Shown one piece after another: positions 24,158 to 31,422 of a DNA stretch of 64,000 nt. The DNA comes from Bradyrhizobium diazoefficiens (GTDB lineage: Bacteria; Pseudomonadota; Alphaproteobacteria; Rhizobiales; Xanthobacteraceae), in NCBI RefSeq assembly GCF_018131185.1, contig NZ_JAFCJE010000004.1, forward strand, positions 62,001-126,000, in the 5' to 3' direction. The notes beneath the pieces are model-generated. The model was not told where the DNA came from. It was given only the letters and a program-made list of their open reading frames with translations, and searched no databases. Positions within the stretch are counted from its first letter, which is position 1; each line of letters opens with the position of its first letter. A program made the translations under genes and the position numbers.

Positions 24158-27100
24158 GTGAGGCTTACCAAAAAGGCGCGGGTGGCCAAGACGCTCCCGA
24201 AGAAGCCGCTCCCGAAGAAGACGCCGCCGAAGAGGGCGTTGCCTGGCAAGACGTCGCCGAGGAGGAGCAAAGCGGCGCAGCGCGGCACGATCTCGTCTGC
24301 GTCGCCGCTCGGCGTGCTGGCTCTCCATCTGCTTGCCCAATGGAAACAGTCTGGACGCAGCGGCATCGTTTTTCTCGCCGAGAGCGAGAACAGGGCGGAG
24401 CGGCTGGGCAGTGTCATTCACGCGCTCGACCCTGCTTGCGAGGTTTTGGTGTTTCCGCGATTGAACACCTTGCCGTTCGATCAGCTGGAGCCGTCGCACG
24501 AACTCGCAGGACGCAGGGCCTCCGTCCTGAGGCGCCTCGCAAAATCCAAGAAGCCGCTGTTTCTCGTCTCGACGGCGGAAGCCGTGATGGAGCGCCTGCC
24601 GCCGCCGGCGAGCCTGTCGCGCCTGAGCCTGAGCTTGAAGGTGGGCGGCGCCTTCTCAGAGAGCGACCTCGAGGCGCGCCTCGAAGCCTTGGGATACGAC
24701 CTCGAGGACGAGCCGGATTATCCGGGCGGGGCGCTGTTCCACGGGCAGACCTTCGAGATATTCCCCGCGGGCGCGCTGGGGCCGTTCCGGATCGAGCATT
24801 CGGATCGCGCGATCAAGCGGATCGTGGCGTTCGATCCGCACGAGCACAGGATCATCTTCGAGACCAGGGAGCTTCTCGTCGATCCCATGTCGGAGCGGCT
24901 TGGCCTTGCCGGCAAAGGCAGCAGGCGCGCGAGCCTGTTCGACTATTGCGGGCCTGCCAAATGGATCTCCGATGCGGGCGTCCCGGTGCACGCCGACGGC
25001 TGGTTCGATACCATCGAAGAGGCCGCGCCGCGTGCGGAGCGTGAGCGCGAATATCTCGGACGGCGCGACTGGAAGCAGCTCTCCAGGGGCATGAAGGTGC
25101 TGCCGCGCGCTTCGTCCTTCCAGACCATTCCGGAGTTTTCGAAGCTGACATCCGCCAGGAAGGCGCTGCGAGGTTTCGTCGAGGAGACGCGGCGCGCCGG
25201 CTCGCGACTGATCCTCGTCGCAGCGCAGGAGGACGATCTGCGCGTGATGGAGCGGATGAGCGGCCTCAAGGCGCAGCGCTGTGACGATTGGGACGAGGCG
25301 ACACGCGGGCGCAGCGGCGAGGCGGCGCTGCTGGCCGATCTCGATGCGGGCTTCGTCGTGCCGGGGAAAAAGCCTCTCGTCGTCGTGACGGCCTCCGACG
25401 TGCTCGGCAGCCGGGCGCATCATCCGCAGCCGATGGCGCGCGCCTGGAGCGCGGCGTTCGAGCATGCCGACGTGCCTGAGCAGGGCACGGTGGTCATCCA
25501 TCTCCAGCGCGGCCTCGGCGTGCTCGACGGCCTGCAGACCGTGAACACGGGCGGCGGCGCGCTGCGCGAGATGATCCGCCTGAAGTTCGCCGGCGACAAC
25601 GCCGTGCTCGTGCCGCCGCCTGATCTTGCCTTGATGTGGCCTTACGCGGCCGAGCTCGGCAAGCTTTCGCTCGACAAGGCGGACGGCAGCACATGGTGGG
25701 CCCGCCGTACCTCGGCCGAGCGCGAAATCCAGGCCGCCGGCAAGGCGCTTGCCAAGCACATCAGCCAGCGCCGCCGCCGGCGCGGCGAGAAGCTGGTGCC
25801 GCCGGGATCGGCCTACGAGAAGTTCGTCGCGCGGTTTCCCTATTTCACCACCAGCGACCAGGCCAAGGCGGTCGCCGATGTGCTCGACGATCTCGCATCC
25901 GGTCATCCCATGGACCGGGTGATCTGCGGCGACGTCGGCTTCGGCAAGACCGAGGTTGCGTTGCGCGCGGCCGCCGCCGTGGTGCTGTCGGGCAAGCAGG
26001 TGGCGATCGCGGTGCCGACGACGGTGCTCGCCCGCCAGCACGTCGCAACGTTCCAGAAGCGTTTTGCGCCATTCGACATCGAGGTCGGCAATTTGTCGCG
26101 GGCGACCTCGGGCGCGGAGCTGCGCGAGACCAGGGAGGGCCTGCGCAGCGGCCGGATCAAGATCGTGATCGGCACCCAGGCGCTCACCGGCAAGGACGTC
26201 AGGTTCGACGATCTCGGCCTCGTCATCATCGACGAAGAGCAGCATTTCGGCGCGGCCGAGAAGGCCAAGCTCGCCGGCCTTGCCAAGAACGTCCACGTGC
26301 TCATGATGAGCGCGACGCCGATCCCGCGCACGCTCGCCGCGGGCCTTGCCGGCTTCCGCGACCTCAGCGTGATCGCATCGCCCCCGGTGCACCGGCTGCC
26401 GGTCGCGACGCGGATCGCGCCGCTGTCGGATGCGGCAATTGCCTCCGCGCTGCTGCGCGAGCAACGCCGCCACGGCCAGAGTTTCCTGATCTGCCCGCGC
26501 ATCCAGGATCTCGATCCGATGCTGGCGCGGGTGCAGGCGGTGGCGCCTGACTTGCGCATCGTCTGCCTGCACGGCCGATTGGCGGCCGACGAGATCGACG
26601 ATCGCATGATGAGCTTCGTCGAGGGCAGGGCCGACGTCCTGCTCGCGACCAATATCGTCGAGAGCGGGCTCGATATTCCGCGCGCGAACACCATCGTGGT
26701 CTGCTGGCCGGAGAAGTTCGGCCTCGCCCAGCTGCATCAGCTGCGCGGGCGCGTCGGCCGTGGCGGCATCCGCGCCTTCGCCCATCTCCTGACCGAGACG
26801 CAGTCCGGGCAGTCCGAGAAGCGGCTGGCCGTGCTCGAGGAGTTCAGCCGGCCCGGCGCGGGCTTTGCCATCAGCGAGCGCGACCTGGATCTGCGAGGCG
26901 CCGGCGATTTGTTTTCGGAGGAGCAATCCGGCCACGTCCAGGTGTTCGGGCCCGTGCTCTACAGCCACCTCCTGAAGATGGCTTCGGAGAAGCTCGACGA
27001 GGGACAGGCGGTGTGGGTGCCCGACCTCAATCTTCCGGTCGCGGACATGCTGCCCGAGACCTACGTGCAGTCCGAGCCGGTGCGTCTCGAACTCTATGCG

Positions 27101-27418
27101 CGCGCCGCAAGATGCACCGACGAGGACGACCTCGAAGACCTCGAGGAGGAAACCGCCCGCCGCTTCGGACCTTTGCCGAAGGTTGCGCGCGACTTCTTCG
27201 CTGCAGCCAGGCTCAGGTTCGAATGCAAGCGACGCGGCATCATCCGCCTCGATGTCGGCCCCGAGGCGGCGGCCGCGACGTTCCTGCCGGGACGTTTGAA
27301 GAAATCGCGGGGCAAGTCGCTGCAGCGCGACGGTGATCGCGTCGTCTATCACGCCAAGATGCAGGACGCGCCGTTCGAGCGGGTGGAGGAGCTGTTCGAG
27401 CTGCTGGACGAGGGGTAG
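24158..27418 (+). CDS. Mfd-like SF2 helicase (divergent paralogue of transcription-repair coupling factor)
   Basis: 1086 residues with GTG start (GGATCC upstream); the frame is open further up without a better start. The N-terminus is a Lys/Pro-rich linker. A degenerate UvrB-like module follows: HGQTFEIFP where Mfd has RGGILDLFP. Next is an altered RNA-polymerase-interaction domain (IHLQRGLGVLDGLQT instead of VHVDHGIGRFVGLQT). The motor is intact: GDVGFGKTEVALRAA, DEEQHFG, SATPIPRTL, ESGLDIPRANT and QLRGRVGRG. The true mfd is at 48853. RecG-like translocase activity is likely; RNA polymerase or UvrA contact is doubtful. Confidence 0.9.
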   Translation: MRLTKKARVAKTLPKKPLPKKTPPKRALPGKTSPRRSKAAQRGTISSASPLGVLALHLLAQWKQSGRSGIVFLAESENRAERLGSVIHALDPACEVLVFPRLNTLPFDQLEPSHELAGRRASVLRRLAKSKKPLFLVSTAEAVMERLPPPASLSRLSLSLKVGGAFSESDLEARLEALGYDLEDEPDYPGGALFHGQTFEIFPAGALGPFRIEHSDRAIKRIVAFDPHEHRIIFETRELLVDPMSERLGLAGKGSRRASLFDYCGPAKWISDAGVPVHADGWFDTIEEAAPRAEREREYLGRRDWKQLSRGMKVLPRASSFQTIPEFSKLTSARKALRGFVEETRRAGSRLILVAAQEDDLRVMERMSGLKAQRCDDWDEATRGRSGEAALLADLDAGFVVPGKKPLVVVTASDVLGSRAHHPQPMARAWSAAFEHADVPEQGTVVIHLQRGLGVLDGLQTVNTGGGALREMIRLKFAGDNAVLVPPPDLALMWPYAAELGKLSLDKADGSTWWARRTSAEREIQAAGKALAKHISQRRRRRGEKLVPPGSAYEKFVARFPYFTTSDQAKAVADVLDDLASGHPMDRVICGDVGFGKTEVALRAAAAVVLSGKQVAIAVPTTVLARQHVATFQKRFAPFDIEVGNLSRATSGAELRETREGLRSGRIKIVIGTQALTGKDVRFDDLGLVIIDEEQHFGAAEKAKLAGLAKNVHVLMMSATPIPRTLAAGLAGFRDLSVIASPPVHRLPVATRIAPLSDAAIASALLREQRRHGQSFLICPRIQDLDPMLARVQAVAPDLRIVCLHGRLAADEIDDRMMSFVEGRADVLLATNIVESGLDIPRANTIVVCWPEKFGLAQLHQLRGRVGRGGIRAFAHLLTETQSGQSEKRLAVLEEFSRPGAGFAISERDLDLRGAGDLFSEEQSGHVQVFGPVLYSHLLKMASEKLDEGQAVWVPDLNLPVADMLPETYVQSEPVRLELYARAARCTDEDDLEDLEEETARRFGPLPKVARDFFAAARLRFECKRRGIIRLDVGPEAAAATFLPGRLKKSRGKSLQRDGDRVVYHAKMQDAPFERVEELFELLDEG

Positions 27419-27526
27419 GGCGGATCAAAAACTGCGAAAACAACCCCATGCACAGTAGCTAAGTGGTGCTGGCACAACGTGTTTTGAATCCGGAAAACAG
27501 GCTGGTCGCAACCACCTGAGTGCACG

Positions 27527-27630
27527 CCTCGTCCTTCGAGACGCCCGCGGAGCCTGTCATCGGGCCGCGCTTTGCGCGAACCCGGTGGCGGCCTCCTCTC
27601 CATCAACGACCTCTCGAAGGATGGCCACAG
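27527..27630. repeat. dispersed palindromic repeat, copy 2 (partial)
   Basis: Contains CGTCCTTCGAGACGCCCGC and, about 80 bases later, CCTCTCGAAGGATGG inverted, as in the copies at 3945 and 31285. The middle is rearranged. It lies in the 27419-27817 gap after the Mfd-like gene; the remaining bases of that gap show no gene. Confidence 0.6.
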
Positions 27631-27817
27631 GCGAAATCGCTTCCAGATGCGATGGCCTCCGTATTCAGCCGGGGTCAGCCGGCCACGTCGCTAACGTGGA
27701 ATTAATTCAAAATGCTCACAATTTTAGGCAGTTGTGTATGGGTGCTGCGTAAACGGTGCGTCGCGAGGGCGTTCCAGGGGGCGGCTTCCTATTGCTCGCT
27801 CATTGGGGTCAACGCAG

Positions 27818-28504
27818 ATGACCGCGACATTCGAAACGGCAAGCTTCGCTGAAGAGCTCGACGCTGTCGCGCTGGCCGACGCCGCGTCAGCGCTTGAATC
27901 CGACACTCCCGAAGCTCCGGAGCCGGCCAAGCGGTCCAGTCGCAAATCGATCCTGGCCTTTTCGGTGTGTGCCCTGGCCATCAACGGCGCGGCGGCCATC
28001 TATACCTCGCCATCTGATTTTTCGTCGCTGAACGTCAGCCGCCTGGCCGAACTGCTTCCGCGCCTCGAAGCGTCCGAGCCAAAGCCGGATCCCGTCGTCG
28101 CTGCGTTGAAGGACATTCAGGCGGCCCAGCAGCAACACACTGCATTGCTGCAACAGAGCAATCAGGCAGCAGACCAGAACTCGGTTCTGCTGCAGCAGGA
28201 TTCAATGCTGCTGCTGTCGCTGCGACAGAGCATCACGGACGAGCGGGTCGATGTGAAGAAGATCTCATCGCAGCTGTCGACGCTGATTGCGAAGGTCGAT
28301 GCGCTGCAAAGCGCGACGATGATGTCGGACGTCACGTCCTCCATTCGAAGAGCGAATGCCCGCTATGGACTGTCCGCCGCGATGCGCAAGCGGCTGGTTC
28401 GGGAGCCCAAACCAGTTGGGCCCGTCGGTCCGGCGGGGCCTCTCGGGCCGGTTTCCGTTGGCGGCGCTCCGTTGACCGTGCCGGCCGCGGCTCCGGAAAG
28501 CTGA
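27818..28504 (+). CDS. membrane-anchored coiled-coil protein of unknown function
   Basis: 228 residues. An acidic N-terminus of about 45 residues precedes one membrane helix (SILAFSVCALAINGAAAIYT). A Gln-rich coiled coil (DIQAAQQQHTALLQQSNQAADQNSVLLQQ...) carries LRQSITDERVDVKKISSQLSTLIAKVDAL. The tail is Pro/Gly-rich (VGPVGPAGPLGPVSVGG). The start is ATG at 27818. Part of this gene is repeated as a fragment at 29880-29980. The topology suggests an inner-membrane protein with the coiled coil outside or inside; function unknown. Confidence 0.75.
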   Translation: MTATFETASFAEELDAVALADAASALESDTPEAPEPAKRSSRKSILAFSVCALAINGAAAIYTSPSDFSSLNVSRLAELLPRLEASEPKPDPVVAALKDIQAAQQQHTALLQQSNQAADQNSVLLQQDSMLLLSLRQSITDERVDVKKISSQLSTLIAKVDALQSATMMSDVTSSIRRANARYGLSAAMRKRLVREPKPVGPVGPAGPLGPVSVGGAPLTVPAAAPES

Positions 28505-28566
28505 CGACCGCAACGTCCCTGATCGACCAGGTCGTCCCGGGATTGGCCGTGAGGTCTGGCAGTTCG

Positions 28567-28809
28567 TCACTTCGCGGCGTGATCGATCTTGTGCGCCAAA
28601 TGCCCGGTGTCGTGATCGCGACGCAACTGGCTCAGCGACGTCTCGTTCAGCTGGGCGAGGATCTCGCTGAGTGGCGTCGCATCGGGATACCCGGCCGCAA
28701 AACCCCTTCCGTAGATCTTGCGCAATGTGCCGACCAGCGTGTTGCCGTGCTTCTTGCTGATGCTGCCATCCTTGTCGCGATGGCGGCCGTCCAGGCCCGC
28801 TTCCTTCAT
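28567..28809 (-). CDS. small charged protein of unknown function
   Basis: 80 residues, no signal peptide. The N-terminus is polar (MKEAGLDGRHRDKDGSISKKHGNTLVGTLRKIYG), then FAAGYPDATPLSEILAQLNETSLSQLRRDHD and a short tail. The ATG at 28809 is preceded by GGGAGAGAG. Proteins of this kind are found in Bradyrhizobium; I know of no function. Confidence 0.7.
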   Translation of the reverse strand: MKEAGLDGRHRDKDGSISKKHGNTLVGTLRKIYGRGFAAGYPDATPLSEILAQLNETSLSQLRRDHDTGHLAHKIDHAAK

Positions 28810-28936
28810 GTCTCTCTCCCGTAAGGCGTCTTAAAGCGCCTGCAGAGAGCCTGCGCCCAAACCAGTGGACTGGCAATGGTGGTGCCCCGATCGGGACATC
28901 AGATAATGGAACGATCGCTCGATTGGAGGTGACCCG

Positions 28937-29155
28937 TTGCGTGCTCTTCTTTCCGTCAGTCTCGTGGGGCTGTCGCTCGTATCATGCAGTGCCGTGGAGG
29001 CAGCACGGCGCATCATCCTCGCGCGCCATGACAGGGTGCATCGGCCGCACGCGAACGAAAGCCCGCCGGCACGCTTCGCGGTCCCCGTCTGGAGCGACGA
29101 AGCAACGCAGCGCTGGTTGAGCATTGCCTCGTCGAAGGTCGGCCGAGGCGGATAA
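28937..29155 (+). CDS. small putative lipoprotein with TTG start
   Basis: 72 residues from a TTG at 28937, which has a perfect GGAGGTGA site five bases upstream. The N-terminus LRALLSVSLVGLSLVSC ends in a lipobox-like LVSC, so it may be a lipoprotein. The remainder is basic and polar (ARRIILARHDRVHRPHAN), with RFAVPVWSDEATQRWLS near the end. Function unknown. The ribosome site is the main support. Confidence 0.55.
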   Translation: MRALLSVSLVGLSLVSCSAVEAARRIILARHDRVHRPHANESPPARFAVPVWSDEATQRWLSIASSKVGRGG

Positions 29156-29175
29156 CGGCAGGTGATCGCTCGGGG

Positions 29176-29346
29176 TTAGGCGGCCTGCTCTTCGAAGGAG
29201 GTGTAGACGCGGCCGTTGGGATCAACGATCTGAACGTCCCAGCAGCCGTCCTCAACCAGTTCCTTGGCCTTCTTGAGCGCCGCGGCGAGTGACGCCCGCT
29301 TCAGGCTGACGACGCCCGCCGTGTCGAAACCGTTGATCTCAAACAT
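29176..29346 (-). CDS. very small protein of unknown function
   Basis: 56 residues from the ATG at 29346, with GGAGGA at good distance. It begins MFEINGFDTAGVVSLKRAS, followed by a helix (LAAALKKAKELVEDG) and a two-strand end (WDVQIVDPNGRVYTSFEEQ). The beta-alpha-beta pattern suggests a folded small domain. It is convergent with the putative lipoprotein gene. Confidence 0.7.
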   Translation of the reverse strand: MFEINGFDTAGVVSLKRASLAAALKKAKELVEDGCWDVQIVDPNGRVYTSFEEQAA

Positions 29347-29506
29347 GCCGTTCCTCCGGTTTTGGGGAATCCTACACGTTTCCGGCCCGTTGTCTTCCGG
29401 CATTTTGGGCCCGGGCGGCCTGGAGCAGCCGCGGGTGCGACGCAATGGCAGGGCGCGGCAAGTCGACAGCATGATGCTCCCTGGCGCGCGCTCGGCCATT
29501 TCGGCC

Positions 29507-29722
29507 TCAAGCCAGCCGGATGGTGTCCACCCGCAGACACGGACGGCACTGGTAGGCATGCTCCGCGGGAAGCGTGAGGATTGCGGGCAGGGTCGCCAAA
29601 AACGTCATCGGCCGTCTGCACTTGGAGCAGATCAGAACGGGCGGACTGTCTTTCGCTGCGCAGATCATCGCCAAAATGCCTGGAGGGGTAGGGCACAATA
29701 GGCGCGTGCTGCGGGGAGTCAT
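29507..29722 (-). CDS. small zinc-ribbon protein
   Basis: 71 residues if started at the ATG at 29722 (another ATG lies at 29668). The core PPVLICSKCRRPMTFLATLPAI ... YQCRPC has two CxxC pairs, a pattern seen in many short Bradyrhizobium proteins. No good ribosome site is visible for either start, so the true N-terminus is uncertain. Function unknown. Confidence 0.6.
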   Translation of the reverse strand: MTPRSTRLLCPTPPGILAMICAAKDSPPVLICSKCRRPMTFLATLPAILTLPAEHAYQCRPCLRVDTIRLA

Positions 29723-29829
29723 CTCGGGGTGACTACTGGAGTCTATCGGAAATTGGCGCGCGAGGAAGGGCTCGTTGCCATCGCGTCGACGAAACGAATT
29801 ACGTTCAACTAGGGCGGGACACGCACATG

Positions 29830-29985
29830 GTTGAGTGCACTGGAGTACACCGCAACAGGAGAACAACGACGCATTGCAGCAGAACGCGACTCTGAATCAG
29901 CAGGATTCAATGATGCTTTCGCTGCGACAGAGCATCACGGACGAGCGGGTCGATGTGAAGAATATCTTTTCGCAGCTCCACTTAT
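29830..29985 (+). pseudogene. fragment of the coiled-coil membrane protein gene at 27818
   Basis: The bases from about 29883 to 29980 match 28178-28278 closely: both encode a Gln-rich coil followed by LRQSITDERVDVK and SQL. The fragment has no membrane segment or tail and runs into the 3' end of the next minus-strand gene. It is best read as a broken partial copy left by duplication or recombination. Confidence 0.65.
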
Positions 29986-30506
29986 TCTTTCCTTTGGGGG
30001 GCTTGGCCAGAGCGAGCGATCGCTTCTAAGCCGGCGCCATAGTCTGAGGTTGGCTGACCTGCTCGCTGCGCCTTCATATACTGGTAAAAGTTCAAATAGA
30101 TATCTATCGCTCGCGGCCTAAACAGGCGAACCGCGGTGTCATTGTCGCAGACGTCACTCGCAACACACACAGCCACTCCATCAAAAAAATCGAATAGTAA
30201 AAGCAGCTCCATTTCAACATCTTCGGACTTGACCAAGTCTACTTGAGTCGCAAGGAGTTGCTCGGTGCTTTGGGCTGCAACATTCAACTGCGCTCTATAT
30301 TTCACGAGCGCTTTTGTTAGCTTCTCGCGATAGTCGGTGAACGGCTTTGAGTTATAAAGCTTGTAAAAGCCCAAGGTCTGTTCAACGCGAGCGTTGTCCC
30401 GGGCCTGCCAATATTGGACCAGCGCGTAAGGGGCGGCGATCAGAAATGAAATCGCGCCGCTCACCTTCCCGATCTGAATAAGTCGGCGATAGACCCTGGC
30501 GATCAT
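29982..30506 (-). CDS. single-pass membrane protein of unknown function
   Basis: 174 residues. One membrane helix near the N-terminus (VSGAISFLIAAPYALVQYW) is followed by a cytosolic helical domain (VEQTLGFYKLYNSKPFTDYREKL, then LLLLFDFFDGVAVCVASDVCDNDTAV and YLNFYQYM). The later part is loosely like DUF4760 proteins. Its ATG overlaps the TGA of the upstream secreted-protein gene (ATGA), so the pair is an operon. The bases are visibly A+T-richer than most of the window, and a tRNA gene lies 400 bases away, which suggests acquired DNA. Confidence 0.75.
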   Translation of the reverse strand: MIARVYRRLIQIGKVSGAISFLIAAPYALVQYWQARDNARVEQTLGFYKLYNSKPFTDYREKLTKALVKYRAQLNVAAQSTEQLLATQVDLVKSEDVEMELLLLFDFFDGVAVCVASDVCDNDTAVRLFRPRAIDIYLNFYQYMKAQRAGQPTSDYGAGLEAIARSGQAPQRKE

Positions 30507-30784
30507 CTCTGAACCGAATTGATGCTTTTGGCGTCTAACCCAGGCCCAAAAATGAATCTGCATTGTTCCAAGGACGGATTTTCTTTGCAGAGGTTTGTGA
30601 TGTTTTGAGAGAGAGGCGGCGACTCGTCCCCTAATTGTCCGAGCTCGTCCGCCGGGCGGTGCAACCGGTCTACCGAGTTGCCAACGTTCGGTGCAATTTC
30701 CTTGAGAAAGTCGCCAATTAGACCACCTGAAAGCGCAGAGGTGGATGTCAATACGAGGAAACACGTCGCAAGCGTTGCGCGCAT
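30503..30784 (-). CDS. small secreted protein in A+T-richer islet
   Basis: 93 residues. A signal peptide (RATLATCFLVLTSTSALSGG) precedes a mature part with two Cys (NITNLCKENPSLEQCRF). The start at ATG 30784 has GAGAGAAA upstream. The stop overlaps the ATG of the membrane protein gene behind it. No known family. The pair sits between a gene fragment and tRNA-Lys. Confidence 0.7.
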   Translation of the reverse strand: MRATLATCFLVLTSTSALSGGLIGDFLKEIAPNVGNSVDRLHRPADELGQLGDESPPLSQNITNLCKENPSLEQCRFIFGPGLDAKSINSVQR

Positions 30785-30915
30785 GGAAAAGTTTCTCTCT
30801 GAAATAAATTCATCAAAGCTAATAAGAAGTGGCTGCATTATTCCGCAACCAGAGGATGAGTGCAAGGCTTCGACAGCAGATTGGGGTGACTGGCCGAAGG
30901 CTGCGGTTCAGTAAG

Positions 30916-30991
30916 TGGTGAGCGCGCTGGGGCTCGAACCCAGGACCCCGTGATTAAAAGTCACGTGCTCTACCGGCTGAGCTACGCGCTC
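30916..30991 (-). tRNA. tRNA-Lys (anticodon TTT)
   Basis: 76 bases including encoded CCA. The acceptor stem GAGCGCG/CGCGCTC is perfect. The D arm is GCTC...GAGC, the anticodon arm CGTGA-CTTTTAA-TCACG with TTT at the centre, and the T arm CTGGG-TTCGAGC-CCCAG. The discriminator base is A. The small A+T-richer gene pair lies on its 3' side, the usual place for integrated DNA, but I found no repeated tRNA end. Confidence 0.97.
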
Positions 30992-31284
30992 CCATGGCCG
31001 CTGATGGCTTCAAAGAGATCGCCATCGTGTTCGGACATTCGAGAAGCATGTCTTGCCGCTACGCCATGGGCGTCGCGAGGAAAAACCGGCTGTTTCCGGA
31101 TCATGCTCTCGGCCTGCGCTGTGTAGGGGCAGCGGCTGCGCAGGTCAATAGTGCGGGACGCTGCCGAAAGTCTCGGCAGGAGTGGGGATTTTCTTGCGGG
31201 CTCCGCGGCTTAGGCCGGAAATCTCAACCCGATTGGCGGGTCGTCGTCCACGTTGAGCTGCGGGAGATTGCAGTAGGAGTTCGG

Positions 31285-31410
31285 CCTTTCATGGTTCGAG
31301 ACGCCCGCTTCGGCGGGCTCCTCACCATGAGGGTCTGACAATCTCGCCGCAAAACGGGACCTCATCCTGAGGGCCCGCCGACGGCGGGCGTCTCGAAGGA
31401 TGCGCCGCAG
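31285..31410. repeat. dispersed palindromic repeat, copy 3
   Basis: TTTCATGGTTCGAGACGCCC...GGGCTCCTCACCATGAGG, then CCTCATCCTGAGGGCCCGCC...GGCGGGCGTCTCGAAGGATG. It contains both halves of the element also seen at 3945-4070, in the opposite order, and ends close to the ndvB stop. The bases from 30992 to about 31284 show no gene I can support. Confidence 0.75.
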
Positions 31411-31422
31411 GCGACGGCAGCC

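Noticed and set aside
24656..27352. An 898-codon open frame antisense to the Mfd-like gene
   Set aside because: Its codons mirror the G+C-rich third positions of the sense gene, it has no recognisable domain or ribosome site, and the sense frame encodes all helicase motifs.
30916..30991. Attachment-site duplication of the tRNA-Lys 3' end
   Set aside because: I looked for a second copy of the T-arm and acceptor 3' end on the islet side and found none, and there is no integrase gene.
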